A DNA stretch of 27,725 nt, taken from an uncultured Coriobacteriaceae bacterium (GTDB taxonomy: Bacteria; Actinomycetota; Coriobacteriia; Coriobacteriales; Eggerthellaceae). Within the stretch, counting starts at the first letter, position 1, and each line of letters starts with the position of its first letter. Shown one piece after another: positions 1 to 5,182 of the stretch. The DNA is taken from the NCBI GenBank assembly GCA_937937585.1, contig CALDCB010000013.1, positions 1-27,725 of the forward strand, given 5' to 3'. A program made the position numbers and the translations under genes. Below the pieces are notes generated by a model. That model worked only from the letters and a program-made list of their open reading frames with translations, was not told where the DNA came from and ran no database searches.

Positions 1-10
1 GGTGATATCG

Positions 11-490
11 ATGGCTGAGAGCTTGAACGTCTGCACGGTGAGCGGGAACCTTGGCAAGGAGGCCGAGCTTCGCCTCACGCCTACCGGCATGGCCGTTGTC
101 ACGTTTCGCCTTGCGGTGAACAGCCGCCGCAAGATGCAGGACGGCAGCTACGAGGATGAGACGAGCTGGGTTCCCTGCGTGATGTTTGGCAAGCGCGGCG
201 AGGCGCTGCAGCAGGGCGGCTACCTGCCGAAGGGCGCGAGAGTCGCCGTCACGGGGCACCTGCGCGAGAGCCGATGGGAGAAGGACGGCCAGCAGCACAG
301 CAAGCTTGAGCTGTACGTGGACAACATCGTGGGCATGACGCAGTACCGCAAGGGCCAGCAGAGCGCCGCGGCAACAGCTGCGGCGGCTACCGCAGCCGCC
401 ATGCCAGCGGCGCAGCACCACGAGCAGCAGGGCTTTCCGATGATGCCGCCACCCCAGGCACCCAACATCTACGACGACATTCCGTTCTAG
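11..490 (+). CDS. ssb: Single-stranded DNA-binding protein
   Basis: This SSB coats single-stranded DNA during phage replication and recombination. The N-terminal ~110 residues form the OB fold, with the family pattern N-L-G-K-x-x-E-L-R-x-T-P-x-G then FRLAVN and, further on, the G.L.ES.W motif. A Gln/Ala-rich linker follows, and the protein ends in an acidic tip YDDIPF, the conserved SSB tail that recruits replication partners. From the ATG at 11 it is 159 aa, a usual length. A GTG at 2 is also in frame and the ribosome-binding site would lie outside the window, so the start is not fully fixed. The linker holds a run of Ala and Thr coded by GC-rich repeats. It heads the early operon and is followed after 11 bases by the next gene. 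The identification is secure. Confidence 0.95.
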   Translation: MAESLNVCTVSGNLGKEAELRLTPTGMAVVTFRLAVNSRRKMQDGSYEDETSWVPCVMFGKRGEALQQGGYLPKGARVAVTGHLRESRWEKDGQQHSKLELYVDNIVGMTQYRKGQQSAAATAAAATAAAMPAAQHHEQQGFPMMPPPQAPNIYDDIPF

Positions 491-501
491 GGGTGCTTGC
501 G

Positions 502-741
502 ATGATCGTTTACGGAAGGGGCTGCGCAGGGTGCCAGACCATCCCGCAGTCCATACAGCCCCAGGAGCCGAAGGAGCTACCCGAGGGCGCAGAGCACGGG
601 AACATGATCGCCTACCAGCTGTACGGGTGCCGTTGCCGCAAATGCCAGGAGTGGGCGCTTGCAAGTAGGAAGCCTAAAGGCCGCCTGCGCCACCGCGTGG
701 CCATAGGCAGCGTGAGGGCGGAAAGGAAGGAATGGGAATGA
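502..741 (+). CDS. Small Cys-rich phage protein (HG..Y..GCRC..C motif)
   Basis: A 79-aa protein of unknown function. It has an N-terminal CAGC knuckle and a central HGNMIAYQLYGCRCRKC segment, which matches the 'HGT..Y...GCRC..C' motif common in short proteins of actinobacterial phages. The four clustered cysteines suggest zinc binding, and the C-terminus is basic (RKPKGRLRHR), which would suit nucleic-acid contact. I chose the ATG at 502 because AGGGGT at 489-494 gives good spacing; a GTG at 493 is possible. Its stop overlaps the next start as ATGA at 738-741, which indicates translational coupling. The motif is useful as a host clue; the function is not known. Confidence 0.75.
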   Translation: MIVYGRGCAGCQTIPQSIQPQEPKELPEGAEHGNMIAYQLYGCRCRKCQEWALASRKPKGRLRHRVAIGSVRAERKEWE

Positions 742-923
742 GCAAGGAGACGGTTGTGCGCTGCGATATGTGCGGCGCTGTTGTGGACGACAACACCAAG
801 GGCGTGCTGTACCGCGATGTTTGGGGGCACATCGATGCCACCGACCTGTGCGGGAAGTGCGCGGAAGAGGTGCGCGAGTTCGTGAAGGGGAGCCGAAACG
901 GAAAGGACGGCAGCGATGACTAG
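738..923 (+). CDS. Small zinc-ribbon protein
   Basis: A 61-aa protein with two CxxC pairs, CDMC near residue 11 and CGKC near residue 41, spaced as in a compact zinc ribbon and followed by an acidic/basic helix. The start at 738 gives GGAAGG at 725-730 proper spacing and couples to the upstream stop; an ATG at 732 in the same frame is the alternative. Its stop overlaps the next gene's ATG at 916. No enzymatic motif is visible, so function stays open (a nucleic-acid or host-protein adaptor is a guess). Confidence 0.72.
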   Translation: MSKETVVRCDMCGAVVDDNTKGVLYRDVWGHIDATDLCGKCAEEVREFVKGSRNGKDGSDD

Positions 924-1656
924 CTACGACTTCTTGACCGAATGCTGCGAAGGGGAAGCAGAAACCCAAGACGTGGCAAAGCATTTCTGCGAGGCTGAAG
1001 CACTTCAAAAAGCCATGTCCGAGCTTCGTTCCGTCAAAAGTGCGATAGGGCACGCGAACAGCGTTATGAACCGCGCCTTCGGCAAGATAAACATGCTTGA
1101 GCGTGAGAATCGGCAGCTTATGGAACGGTTGGAGGAGATAGAGGGGGGCAAGCCTCTGTTTACGCCCTTCAAGGACAAGCACGGTTGCATGATTCCGCTG
1201 GGTTCGTTTGTTTGGAACGGCCGTGCGGTCAACGTGGTGACAGCTCTTCGCTATGAAGACGGAATGGCACCCATGGTCGATTACGAAGAGGGCTGCGACC
1301 GGGCATTTAACGTTGAGCTTTGCGTGCTGGACGCAAACGGCGAGCCCATCACTGTGGGCGATACTGTTTACGTCGTCAACGGTTCGGGCGTGCCTAGAAG
1401 GGTAGAGGGCATCAATCCCGAAGCGAGTGCTGCCCTGCTCGAGGATAATCTAGGTTCCGTCGATGGGAACCTGCTTGCTCACCGTAGCCCCGACAGCTGG
1501 GAGGAATTGGAAAAGAGCACCCATCAATCGCCGACCTATTATGCGATGAAGTGCAAGGGGCTTTCGCATGGGGAAGTTTGTTTGTATACCTACTTTGACA
1601 TGATGAAAGACCTTGTCAGCCGAGCCAAGCGCTTAGCGGGTGTTGAGAATGATTAG
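916..1656 (+). CDS. Coriobacteriia-phage hypothetical protein with coiled coil
   Basis: A 246-aa protein. Residues ~30-80 form a predicted coiled coil (LQKAMSELRSVK ... MLERENRQLMERLEEIE). After it come two short beta-rich repeats, each with the idea 'GSFVW..' or 'GDTVYVV', and a segment SPDSWEELEKSTHQSPTYY. That PDSWE-x-L/I-E-x-x motif recurs in hypothetical proteins of Coriobacteriia prophages, as I recall them. The protein ends in a helix DLVSRAKRLAG. No catalytic residues are evident. It overlaps both neighbours (916-923 and 1649-1656), so it belongs to the same translationally coupled operon. The function is unknown. Confidence 0.85.
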   Translation: MTSYDFLTECCEGEAETQDVAKHFCEAEALQKAMSELRSVKSAIGHANSVMNRAFGKINMLERENRQLMERLEEIEGGKPLFTPFKDKHGCMIPLGSFVWNGRAVNVVTALRYEDGMAPMVDYEEGCDRAFNVELCVLDANGEPITVGDTVYVVNGSGVPRRVEGINPEASAALLEDNLGSVDGNLLAHRSPDSWEELEKSTHQSPTYYAMKCKGLSHGEVCLYTYFDMMKDLVSRAKRLAGVEND

Positions 1657-1948
1657 CGGCGAAGAGCGCCGTGAGGTGGCAAGCAGCCTTCGGCGCGATG
1701 CGGCATGCGGCGAAGGGTCGCTCTCGGAATGGTGGGGAAGGCTTCAATTTATCGTTCTTGATGAAGACGATTTCCCGAAACCAAGGGAGGTTTTCGAGAA
1801 GCTTGCCGACTTGGTAGACCGCACGACAATGAGCATTGACGTTGATAAGCATGGTTGCGCTTACTGCACCAAATGCGGCTGCGATGATTGTTGCCTTTCT
1901 GACGGTAATGCATGTTATTGCCCAAAGTGCGGCGCGGAGGTGGAGTGA
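1649..1948 (+). CDS. Small protein with C-terminal zinc-ribbon cluster
   Basis: A 99-aa protein. The N-terminal half is helical and includes EERREVASSLRR and KLADLVDRTT, a pattern familiar from Coriobacteriia prophage proteins. The last ~30 residues pack eight cysteines as CAYCTKCGCDDCC...CYCPKC, enough for two zinc sites. The ATG at 1649 was chosen because it overlaps the upstream stop; GTG at 1640 and TTG at 1643 are in frame but less likely. The stop TGA shares a base with the next ATG (TGATG at 1946-1950). The function is unknown. Confidence 0.75.
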   Translation: MISGEERREVASSLRRDAACGEGSLSEWWGRLQFIVLDEDDFPKPREVFEKLADLVDRTTMSIDVDKHGCAYCTKCGCDDCCLSDGNACYCPKCGAEVE

Positions 1949-2340
1949 TGAGTGGTGAGAATACACTGCCGACCTGCTACTCTTGCCATGCGCCGGCAAG
2001 AGAGAGGTGTGTTTCGAAGATCACTGGCGAAGATTACACGTTATGCCCTGCTTGTGACCGCAGGCTTGGCGCGCTCGTCGATTGGGACAACACGCAGCTG
2101 CTCGAGGACAATGCGATCTGCCCGTATTGCGGATACGAGGACCTGGACAGCTGGGAATACGAGGAAGGGCACCAGGAGGTCAATTGCCCGAACTGCGGCA
2201 GGGAGTTCAACCTCGAGGTTGTTGTTGACGTCAGATACACGAGTAACCGACGTGGCGAGGACATGCCAGACGGTTACATGTACATGAGCGACACGGAGAG
2301 GTTTGAGTACGGAGAAAAGCTCATGGAGGTGGTCGAGTGA
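1948..2340 (+). CDS. Multi-zinc-ribbon protein
   Basis: A 130-aa protein with four CxxC knuckles (CYSC, CPAC, CPYC, CPNC), forming two zinc ribbons. The second, CPYCGYED...CPNCGREF, looks like a transcription-factor-type or rubredoxin-like ribbon. The C-terminal part (VVVDVRYTSNR ... MYMSDTERFEYGEKLMEVVE) has no recognised motif. It starts at the ATG coupled to the previous stop and ends in another TGATG overlap with the gene at 2340. It is probably a nucleic-acid or protein adaptor of the early region; no precise role can be given. Confidence 0.8.
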   Translation: MSGENTLPTCYSCHAPARERCVSKITGEDYTLCPACDRRLGALVDWDNTQLLEDNAICPYCGYEDLDSWEYEEGHQEVNCPNCGREFNLEVVVDVRYTSNRRGEDMPDGYMYMSDTERFEYGEKLMEVVE

Positions 2341-2576
2341 TGTTTTTGAGGCACCCGATTGTAATGACCCGCCGAATGCTTATCCCGCCTTGCTCCGAAT
2401 GCGGGCATTTCCTTTCAGTCAACGATTCGCCGTGGAGTGAAGATGCTTGCACATGCCCTAGCGCCATCAGGTTCTTTTCCAAGAGGGAAGCTTGCGATGT
2501 CAACAACCCCAAGACAGCAGCTGCGCGCGGCCGTATTTGCTGCCGTTTCGAGCGAAAGAGGCGAAGCAATGAGTGA
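2340..2576 (+). CDS. Small Cys-containing basic protein
   Basis: A 78-aa ORF that starts at an ATG overlapping the preceding stop (TGATG at 2338-2342) and ends inside the start of the next gene at 2569. It has CSEC and CTC cysteine pairs and a basic C-terminus with CCRFERKRRS. The coupling at both ends supports translation, but the C-terminal half is less protein-like and no family is recognised. It could be a diverged zinc protein like its neighbours. The confidence reflects position more than sequence. Confidence 0.5.
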   Translation: MFLRHPIVMTRRMLIPPCSECGHFLSVNDSPWSEDACTCPSAIRFFSKREACDVNNPKTAAARGRICCRFERKRRSNE

Positions 2577-2928
2577 AAAGCTGAAGCCCTGCCCCTTCTG
2601 CGGCGGGAAAGCATGGGCGTATAGCGGTACCACTTACCATTTTGAAAGCGGTTGGGGCTGGATATGCGCCTGCAAATCATGCGATGCGCAGGGGCAGATT
2701 GGCGAAACGAAGGCAGCCGCGATTGGGAACTGGAACCGCCGAACCGCGCAGCATTGCCGCTACGAGAGCACCGACCATTGCACTGAAAAATACAGCGTTT
2801 GCGGGCGGGAGGTCGAAACTTTCCATCCAGGTTATCGACATTGCCCCCGCTGCGGATCGTACATCGAGCCCGAAGAACGGATGCGTGGTTTCCGCTGCGA
2901 TGGGGACATGAAGGAGGCGGGGCTGTGA
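2569..2928 (+). CDS. Lar-like restriction alleviation protein with extra zinc ribbon
   Basis: A 119-aa protein. Residues 1-54 match the Lar family (restriction alleviation): LKPCPFCGGKA at the start, a second CKSC pair, and AAAIGNWNRR at the end, equivalent to the family's conserved E-A-(x)-x-x-WNRR. Lar proteins, first known from Rac prophage, reduce type I restriction by raising methyltransferase activity. A second zinc ribbon (CGRE ... HCPRCGSYIE) is fused at the C-terminus, making it longer than a minimal Lar. The ATG at 2569 was chosen because the Lar motif begins there; a longer frame extends upstream to 2437 but overlaps the previous gene. It is likely an early anti-restriction function; activity is inferred from family alone. 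Confidence 0.8.
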   Translation: MSEKLKPCPFCGGKAWAYSGTTYHFESGWGWICACKSCDAQGQIGETKAAAIGNWNRRTAQHCRYESTDHCTEKYSVCGREVETFHPGYRHCPRCGSYIEPEERMRGFRCDGDMKEAGL

Positions 2929-3122
2929 GCATTATATCCGTCTGCATGTTCCTTCTAACGGCTTTTCTGCTTGGTGCGTTGGTAGCTCTGTTAGGGATGT
3001 ACGTATCGATGAGGAGAATTGCCGAGTTCCGGAAGTTGGAGCGTGATTTGCATATATACAAGCAGGCTTACCAAACGGCCCGAGCTGAACGCGATTCCTT
3101 GAAATTCGGAGGAGGTGCGTAG
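2925..3122 (+). CDS. Small single-pass membrane protein
   Basis: A 65-aa protein from a GTG that overlaps the upstream stop (GTGA at 2925-2928). Residues ~3-27 are one hydrophobic helix (VCMFLLTAFLLGALVALLGMYV). The rest is a charged, probably coiled-coil cytoplasmic helix (RRIAEFRKLERDLHIYKQAYQTARAERDSL). The layout resembles Rz/spanin-like or superinfection-exclusion small membrane proteins, but its place in the early region and lack of family motifs leave the role open. Confidence 0.65.
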   Translation: MSIISVCMFLLTAFLLGALVALLGMYVSMRRIAEFRKLERDLHIYKQAYQTARAERDSLKFGGGA

Positions 3123-3125
3123 CTT

Positions 3126-3518
3126 TTGGGAACCAATTACTACCTTCGCAAGGTAAAGCCGAGGCTGGTTTACGATGAGTACCACATTGCCAAGCGTTCT
3201 GCGGGGTGGTGCGTCAGCTTTCAGGATTCCGAGGACTACCGGGGCGAGGAAGGGGCACCTGCCTACCACTCGGTTGCGGATATCCGCAACCTCCTTAAAT
3301 CGGGGGAGTATGAGTTGGCGAATGAGTACGGGGAAAGGTTTGGAGCCGATTCCCTGAAGGAATTCGAAGAGCTTTGTGAGTGGAGAGGCGGTGCCGCCTA
3401 CGACGGCAAGCCCCTCGGCACCTACCCGCAGGACGAAGCACCTTGGGATCATGAGCCGGGTGCCACGGGCTACCGCGACCCTGAGGGCTATGCCTTCGAC
3501 TCCCAGTATTTTAGGTGA
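3126..3518 (+). CDS. Conserved phage hypothetical protein (MGTNYY type)
   Basis: A 130-aa acidic protein starting with MGTNYYLRK, a start seen in a widespread family of phage hypothetical proteins. It uses a TTG codon at 3126 with GGAGG at 3111-3115 upstream, four bases after the previous stop. Aromatic residues are frequent (W, Y) and there is an internal YRDPEGYAFDSQYF end. No catalytic site is recognised. It is the last gene of the early operon before a 166-base non-coding gap. Confidence 0.8.
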   Translation: MGTNYYLRKVKPRLVYDEYHIAKRSAGWCVSFQDSEDYRGEEGAPAYHSVADIRNLLKSGEYELANEYGERFGADSLKEFEELCEWRGGAAYDGKPLGTYPQDEAPWDHEPGATGYRDPEGYAFDSQYFR

Positions 3519-3578
3519 CGCGGCCGTTGAGCCCTTTTAAGGGATTCGCCAGTATCTAAAGCACCTATAGTGTCATTA

Positions 3579-3587
3579 TGCTAAAAT
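3579..3587 (+). promoter_or_regulatory. Possible extended -10 promoter element
   Basis: TGCTAAAAT fits the extended -10 pattern TGnTAnAAT with one deviation and lies ~100 bases before the RinA-like gene, at the inner edge of the left inverted-repeat arm. No convincing -35 hexamer is found 17 bases upstream. It is a weak candidate. Confidence 0.25.
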
Positions 3588-3623
3588 CCCAAATCAGGAT
3601 TCATAACAATCTTCTCCAATCTG

Positions 3624-3647
3624 AAAGCCCCTGCGAACAGGGGCTTT
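3624..3647 (+). terminator. Perfect 10-bp hairpin, possible terminator of the early operon
   Basis: AAAGCCCCTG (3624-3633) pairs perfectly with CAGGGGCTTT (3638-3647) around a CGAA loop. The stem is strong and lies in the gap after the early operon, but there is only a short T run within the stem's 3' arm and no following U tract, so it may be a leaky terminator or an RNA regulatory element. Confidence 0.45.
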
Positions 3648-3684
3648 CGCATTATGACACTATGGTTTCCGCAAGGGGTGGCAA

Positions 3685-4164
3685 ATGTGTGAGCTTTCCG
3701 AGTATGACCGTCTGCGAATCGACTGCGCCAAGCGCTACCTGGCAACCGTCCATGCGGCGCGTGCCAGGCTGGAGCGCCAATGCGCCCGCCGAATCGAGCA
3801 AGCGCAGAAGATGGAGCCTAAGGCCATCGTGTACTCGGGAATGCCCGCAAGCCCCAACGCCTACGGCGATGCGCTGCCCGATGCGGTTGCGAAGCTGAGC
3901 GTTATAGACGATGCCATTTCCGCTGCCTCTGCGGAATGGGAAGAAGCTGTATCCCAGGCGTACAAGTGCCTTTACGCGATGGAAAGCCCCGAATACTCGG
4001 AGCTTTTGGAGCGCCGATACATCAACGGCGAGCAATGGGCGGAAATCACGTGTGCCATGGGCAAGGGCATAACCTGGTGCCAGTACTCGAAGGAGCCCGC
4101 CCTTATCCAGCTTTACGACACCTTGCCGAACGAGTTCCGAATTCCGCGCGTTCCAGCGATATAG
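3685..4164 (+). CDS. RinA/ArpU-like late transcriptional regulator
   Basis: A 159-aa protein. The N-terminal ~90 residues are helical, with charged heptads (KRYLATVHAARARLERQC ... RRIEQAQKM). Residues ~105-150 read as a sigma-region-4-like helix-turn-helix: SPEYSELLERRYINGEQWAEITCAMGKG followed by a second helix. This pattern (LL..RYI.G..W.EIA..MG) is typical of the RinA/ArpU/DUF1492 group, which switches on packaging and structural genes in Gram-positive phages. Its site at the boundary between early and packaging genes fits this. The ATG follows AAGGGGTGG at good spacing. The final part (KEPALIQLYDTLPNEFRI) replaces the usual end of the recognition helix, so the family call is moderate. Confidence 0.6.
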   Translation: MCELSEYDRLRIDCAKRYLATVHAARARLERQCARRIEQAQKMEPKAIVYSGMPASPNAYGDALPDAVAKLSVIDDAISAASAEWEEAVSQAYKCLYAMESPEYSELLERRYINGEQWAEITCAMGKGITWCQYSKEPALIQLYDTLPNEFRIPRVPAI

Positions 4165-4167
4165 ACG

Positions 4168-4187
4168 AAAGAAACGCGCTTCTTTTT
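4168..4187 (+). terminator. Weak AU-rich hairpin with T run
   Basis: AAAGAA (4168-4173) can pair with TTCTTT (4180-4185) and is followed at once by more T residues, just after the regulator gene's stop. The stem has only one G-C pair, so termination may be inefficient. Confidence 0.3.
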
Positions 4188-4227
4188 AATCTATTCCAAG
4201 CGAATGAGCCAATCGACAAAAGAAACT

Positions 4228-4307
4228 CGGCATTTTTCGACAAAAATCGGCAATTTTCGGCAACATTCGGCAAGAATCGGCAACATTCGGCAATTTTCGT
4301 CAATGAA
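4228..4307. repeat. Eight tandem 10-bp repeats (CGGCA-N-core), helically phased
   Basis: Eight units each exactly 10 bases long start at 4228, 4238, 4248, 4258, 4268, 4278, 4288 and 4298. Six begin CGGCA, one CGACA and one CGTCA, followed by A/T-rich filler such as ATTTT, ACATT or AGAAT. Read on the minus strand the conserved core is TTGCCGA. A possible ninth, off-phase unit (CGACAAAAGA) sits at 4214. The constant 10-bp spacing places each core on one face of the helix, as in protein-binding iterons or packaging-enhancer arrays. The units are too short and unspaced for CRISPR. The region encodes no convincing protein. Confidence 0.9.
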
Positions 4308-4343
4308 AAAGCGCTATAACGGTATGCGTCAAAAAAAGACAAG

Positions 4344-4377
4344 GAAACCCGCCAAGGCAAGCGCCGAAGCGGGTTTC
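4344..4377 (+). terminator. Intrinsic terminator
   Basis: GAAACCCGC (4344-4352) pairs perfectly with GCGGGTTTC (4369-4377). The 16-base loop contains a small GGC/GCC inner pair, and a T-rich stretch (TTCGTTCTC) follows. It would end transcription from the regulator/repeat region before the HNH-packaging block. Confidence 0.7.
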
Positions 4378-4401
4378 TTCGTTCTCGGGAAAGAAAACCT
4401 T

Positions 4402-4524
4402 ATGACAATCGAATACATGGCGCGCGCTGCGTCGAGGCATGAAACCGCTTTTGCGCATGCGATGCTTCACGCAATCGCCGTTTACCGAGCCTATGGAGGT
4501 CGCTTCGTATGGCCTACTGCCTAG
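4402..4524 (+). CDS. Possible 40-aa micro-ORF
   Basis: It starts MTIEYMARAA and ends VWPTA, with helical character and aromatic residues. GGAAAG lies ~8 bases before the ATG, and the stop overlaps the next small gene by 16 bases, consistent with coupling. There is no recognised family and the sequence is short, so this may be chance. It is listed because it fills the gap between the terminator and the Cys-rich micro-gene. Confidence 0.35.
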   Translation: MTIEYMARAASRHETAFAHAMLHAIAVYRAYGGRFVWPTA

Positions 4525-4676
4525 CGTGCGGTTGCAACCGCGATACAATCGGCGGATTCTGCCGGCAATGCAGGGCAGACATGGCACGGCGCAAGGTTGC
4601 CGATGCCAAGCGAAGCATACGCGTCCCGCGCGCCGAGCAGCCGCATGGCCATGAGTCCAAGGCTTGCCAGCCATGA
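4509..4676 (+). CDS. 55-aa zinc-knuckle micro-protein
   Basis: A strong ribosome-binding site GGAGGT (4495-4500) precedes this ATG by 8 bases. The product begins MAYCLACGCNRD and continues with FCRQCRADMARRK, giving two Cys pairs typical of a short zinc finger, then a basic tail ending in a Cys (KACQP). Its TGA overlaps the ATG of the HNH gene (ATGA at 4673-4676), so both are probably co-translated. Small Cys-rich partners directly before HNH genes are common in actinobacterial phages. The function may be to assist the HNH nuclease, but this is inference. Confidence 0.65.
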   Translation: MAYCLACGCNRDTIGGFCRQCRADMARRKVADAKRSIRVPRAEQPHGHESKACQP

Positions 4677-4990
4677 CGCGCAACGTTCGCCGATCTTATG
4701 CCAGGGACAAGCTGAGACAGAGCATAAAGCGCCAAGGCTTGCCGTGTCATATATGCGGGCTGCCCATAGACTACAGCCTGCCGGCGGGGCACCCCATGAG
4801 CTACGAGCTTGACGAGTTGGTGCCCGTGTCCCGCCTGCCTTACGAGCAGCGCAAGGCCGCTGCGTGCGACCCTTCCAACGTCGCGCCCGCGCACCGCAGG
4901 TGCAACCAGCGCAAGGGGAACCGTATGGCAACGGACGCGGGGCTGGACGCTGCCAAGGCCGCGCCCATCGCGCATTCGCGGCAATGGTGA
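4673..4990 (+). CDS. HNH endonuclease (packaging-associated), DE variant
   Basis: A 105-aa HNH protein. It has the zinc knuckle C25-x2-C28, then YELDELVPVS, N69, H74 and C77-N-x-x-K81-GNR, matching the beta-beta-alpha metal site found in HNH proteins next to terminases. In HK97-like phages such HNH proteins act with the terminase at cos. The first catalytic histidine of the usual DH pair is replaced: residues 47-48 are D-E. This 'DE.VP' form is, to my knowledge, recurrent among actinophage HNH proteins, so it may be a functional variant rather than a dead enzyme. It starts by coupling to the upstream micro-gene. The G/C-run region downstream is the natural candidate for its cut site. Confidence 0.88.
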   Translation: MTRNVRRSYARDKLRQSIKRQGLPCHICGLPIDYSLPAGHPMSYELDELVPVSRLPYEQRKAAACDPSNVAPAHRRCNQRKGNRMATDAGLDAAKAAPIAHSRQW

Positions 4991-5062
4991 GAGGCTGCCT
5001 TGGTGCGGCATATCCTTCTATCTGTCTTTGCTATGGAATATAACGATCTGACCTGGACAAAC

Positions 5063-5135
5063 GAAGGGGTGGGGTATCCCCCTCCCCCTGGGGTGCTCCG
5101 ACGCCCGGGGGCATAGTCGGAAAATACCCCCGAAT
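5063..5135. other. G/C-run palindromic region, candidate cos site
   Basis: Within the 192-base non-coding gap between the HNH gene and the ParB-like gene lie alternating runs GGGG-T-GGGG (5066-5074) and CCCCC-T-CCCCC (5078-5088), able to fold around TAT. They are followed by GGGG (5090-5093), GCCCGGGGGC (5103-5112) and ACCCCC. Non-coding G/C runs between HNH and terminase-region genes in cos phages often mark the cohesive-end site. There is no direct proof of cutting here; placement and composition are the evidence. Confidence 0.35.
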
Positions 5136-5182
5136 CAGAAATTTTGCCCAGGGGAAGCCTTCGGAAAGGTTGTTTTTGAGCC

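Larger units (their letters stand above)
3565..3665. repeat. Long inverted repeat flanking an intergenic hairpin
   Basis: The left arm CTATAGTGTCATTATG (3565-3580) and the right arm CATTATGACACTATGG (3650-3665) are reverse complements at 14 of 16 positions, with a perfect 10-base core ATAGTGTCAT / ATGACACTAT. They enclose 69 bases holding a candidate -10 element and a GC-rich hairpin. The position, just before the late-regulator gene and after the early operon, suits a paired operator or regulator site. This is inference from symmetry and position only. Confidence 0.6.

Noticed and set aside
2437..2568. N-terminal extension of the Lar-like gene
   Set aside because: It overlaps the preceding gene by its full length, and the Lar motif begins exactly at the ATG at 2569.
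4228..4307. CRISPR array
   Set aside because: Repeat units are 10 bases with 2-5 variable positions and no spacers, and no cas genes are near.
4204..4524. 106-codon frame across the 10-bp repeats and terminator
   Set aside because: Its upstream half is only repeat and hairpin sequence; only the final 40 codons from ATG 4402 have start-site support.
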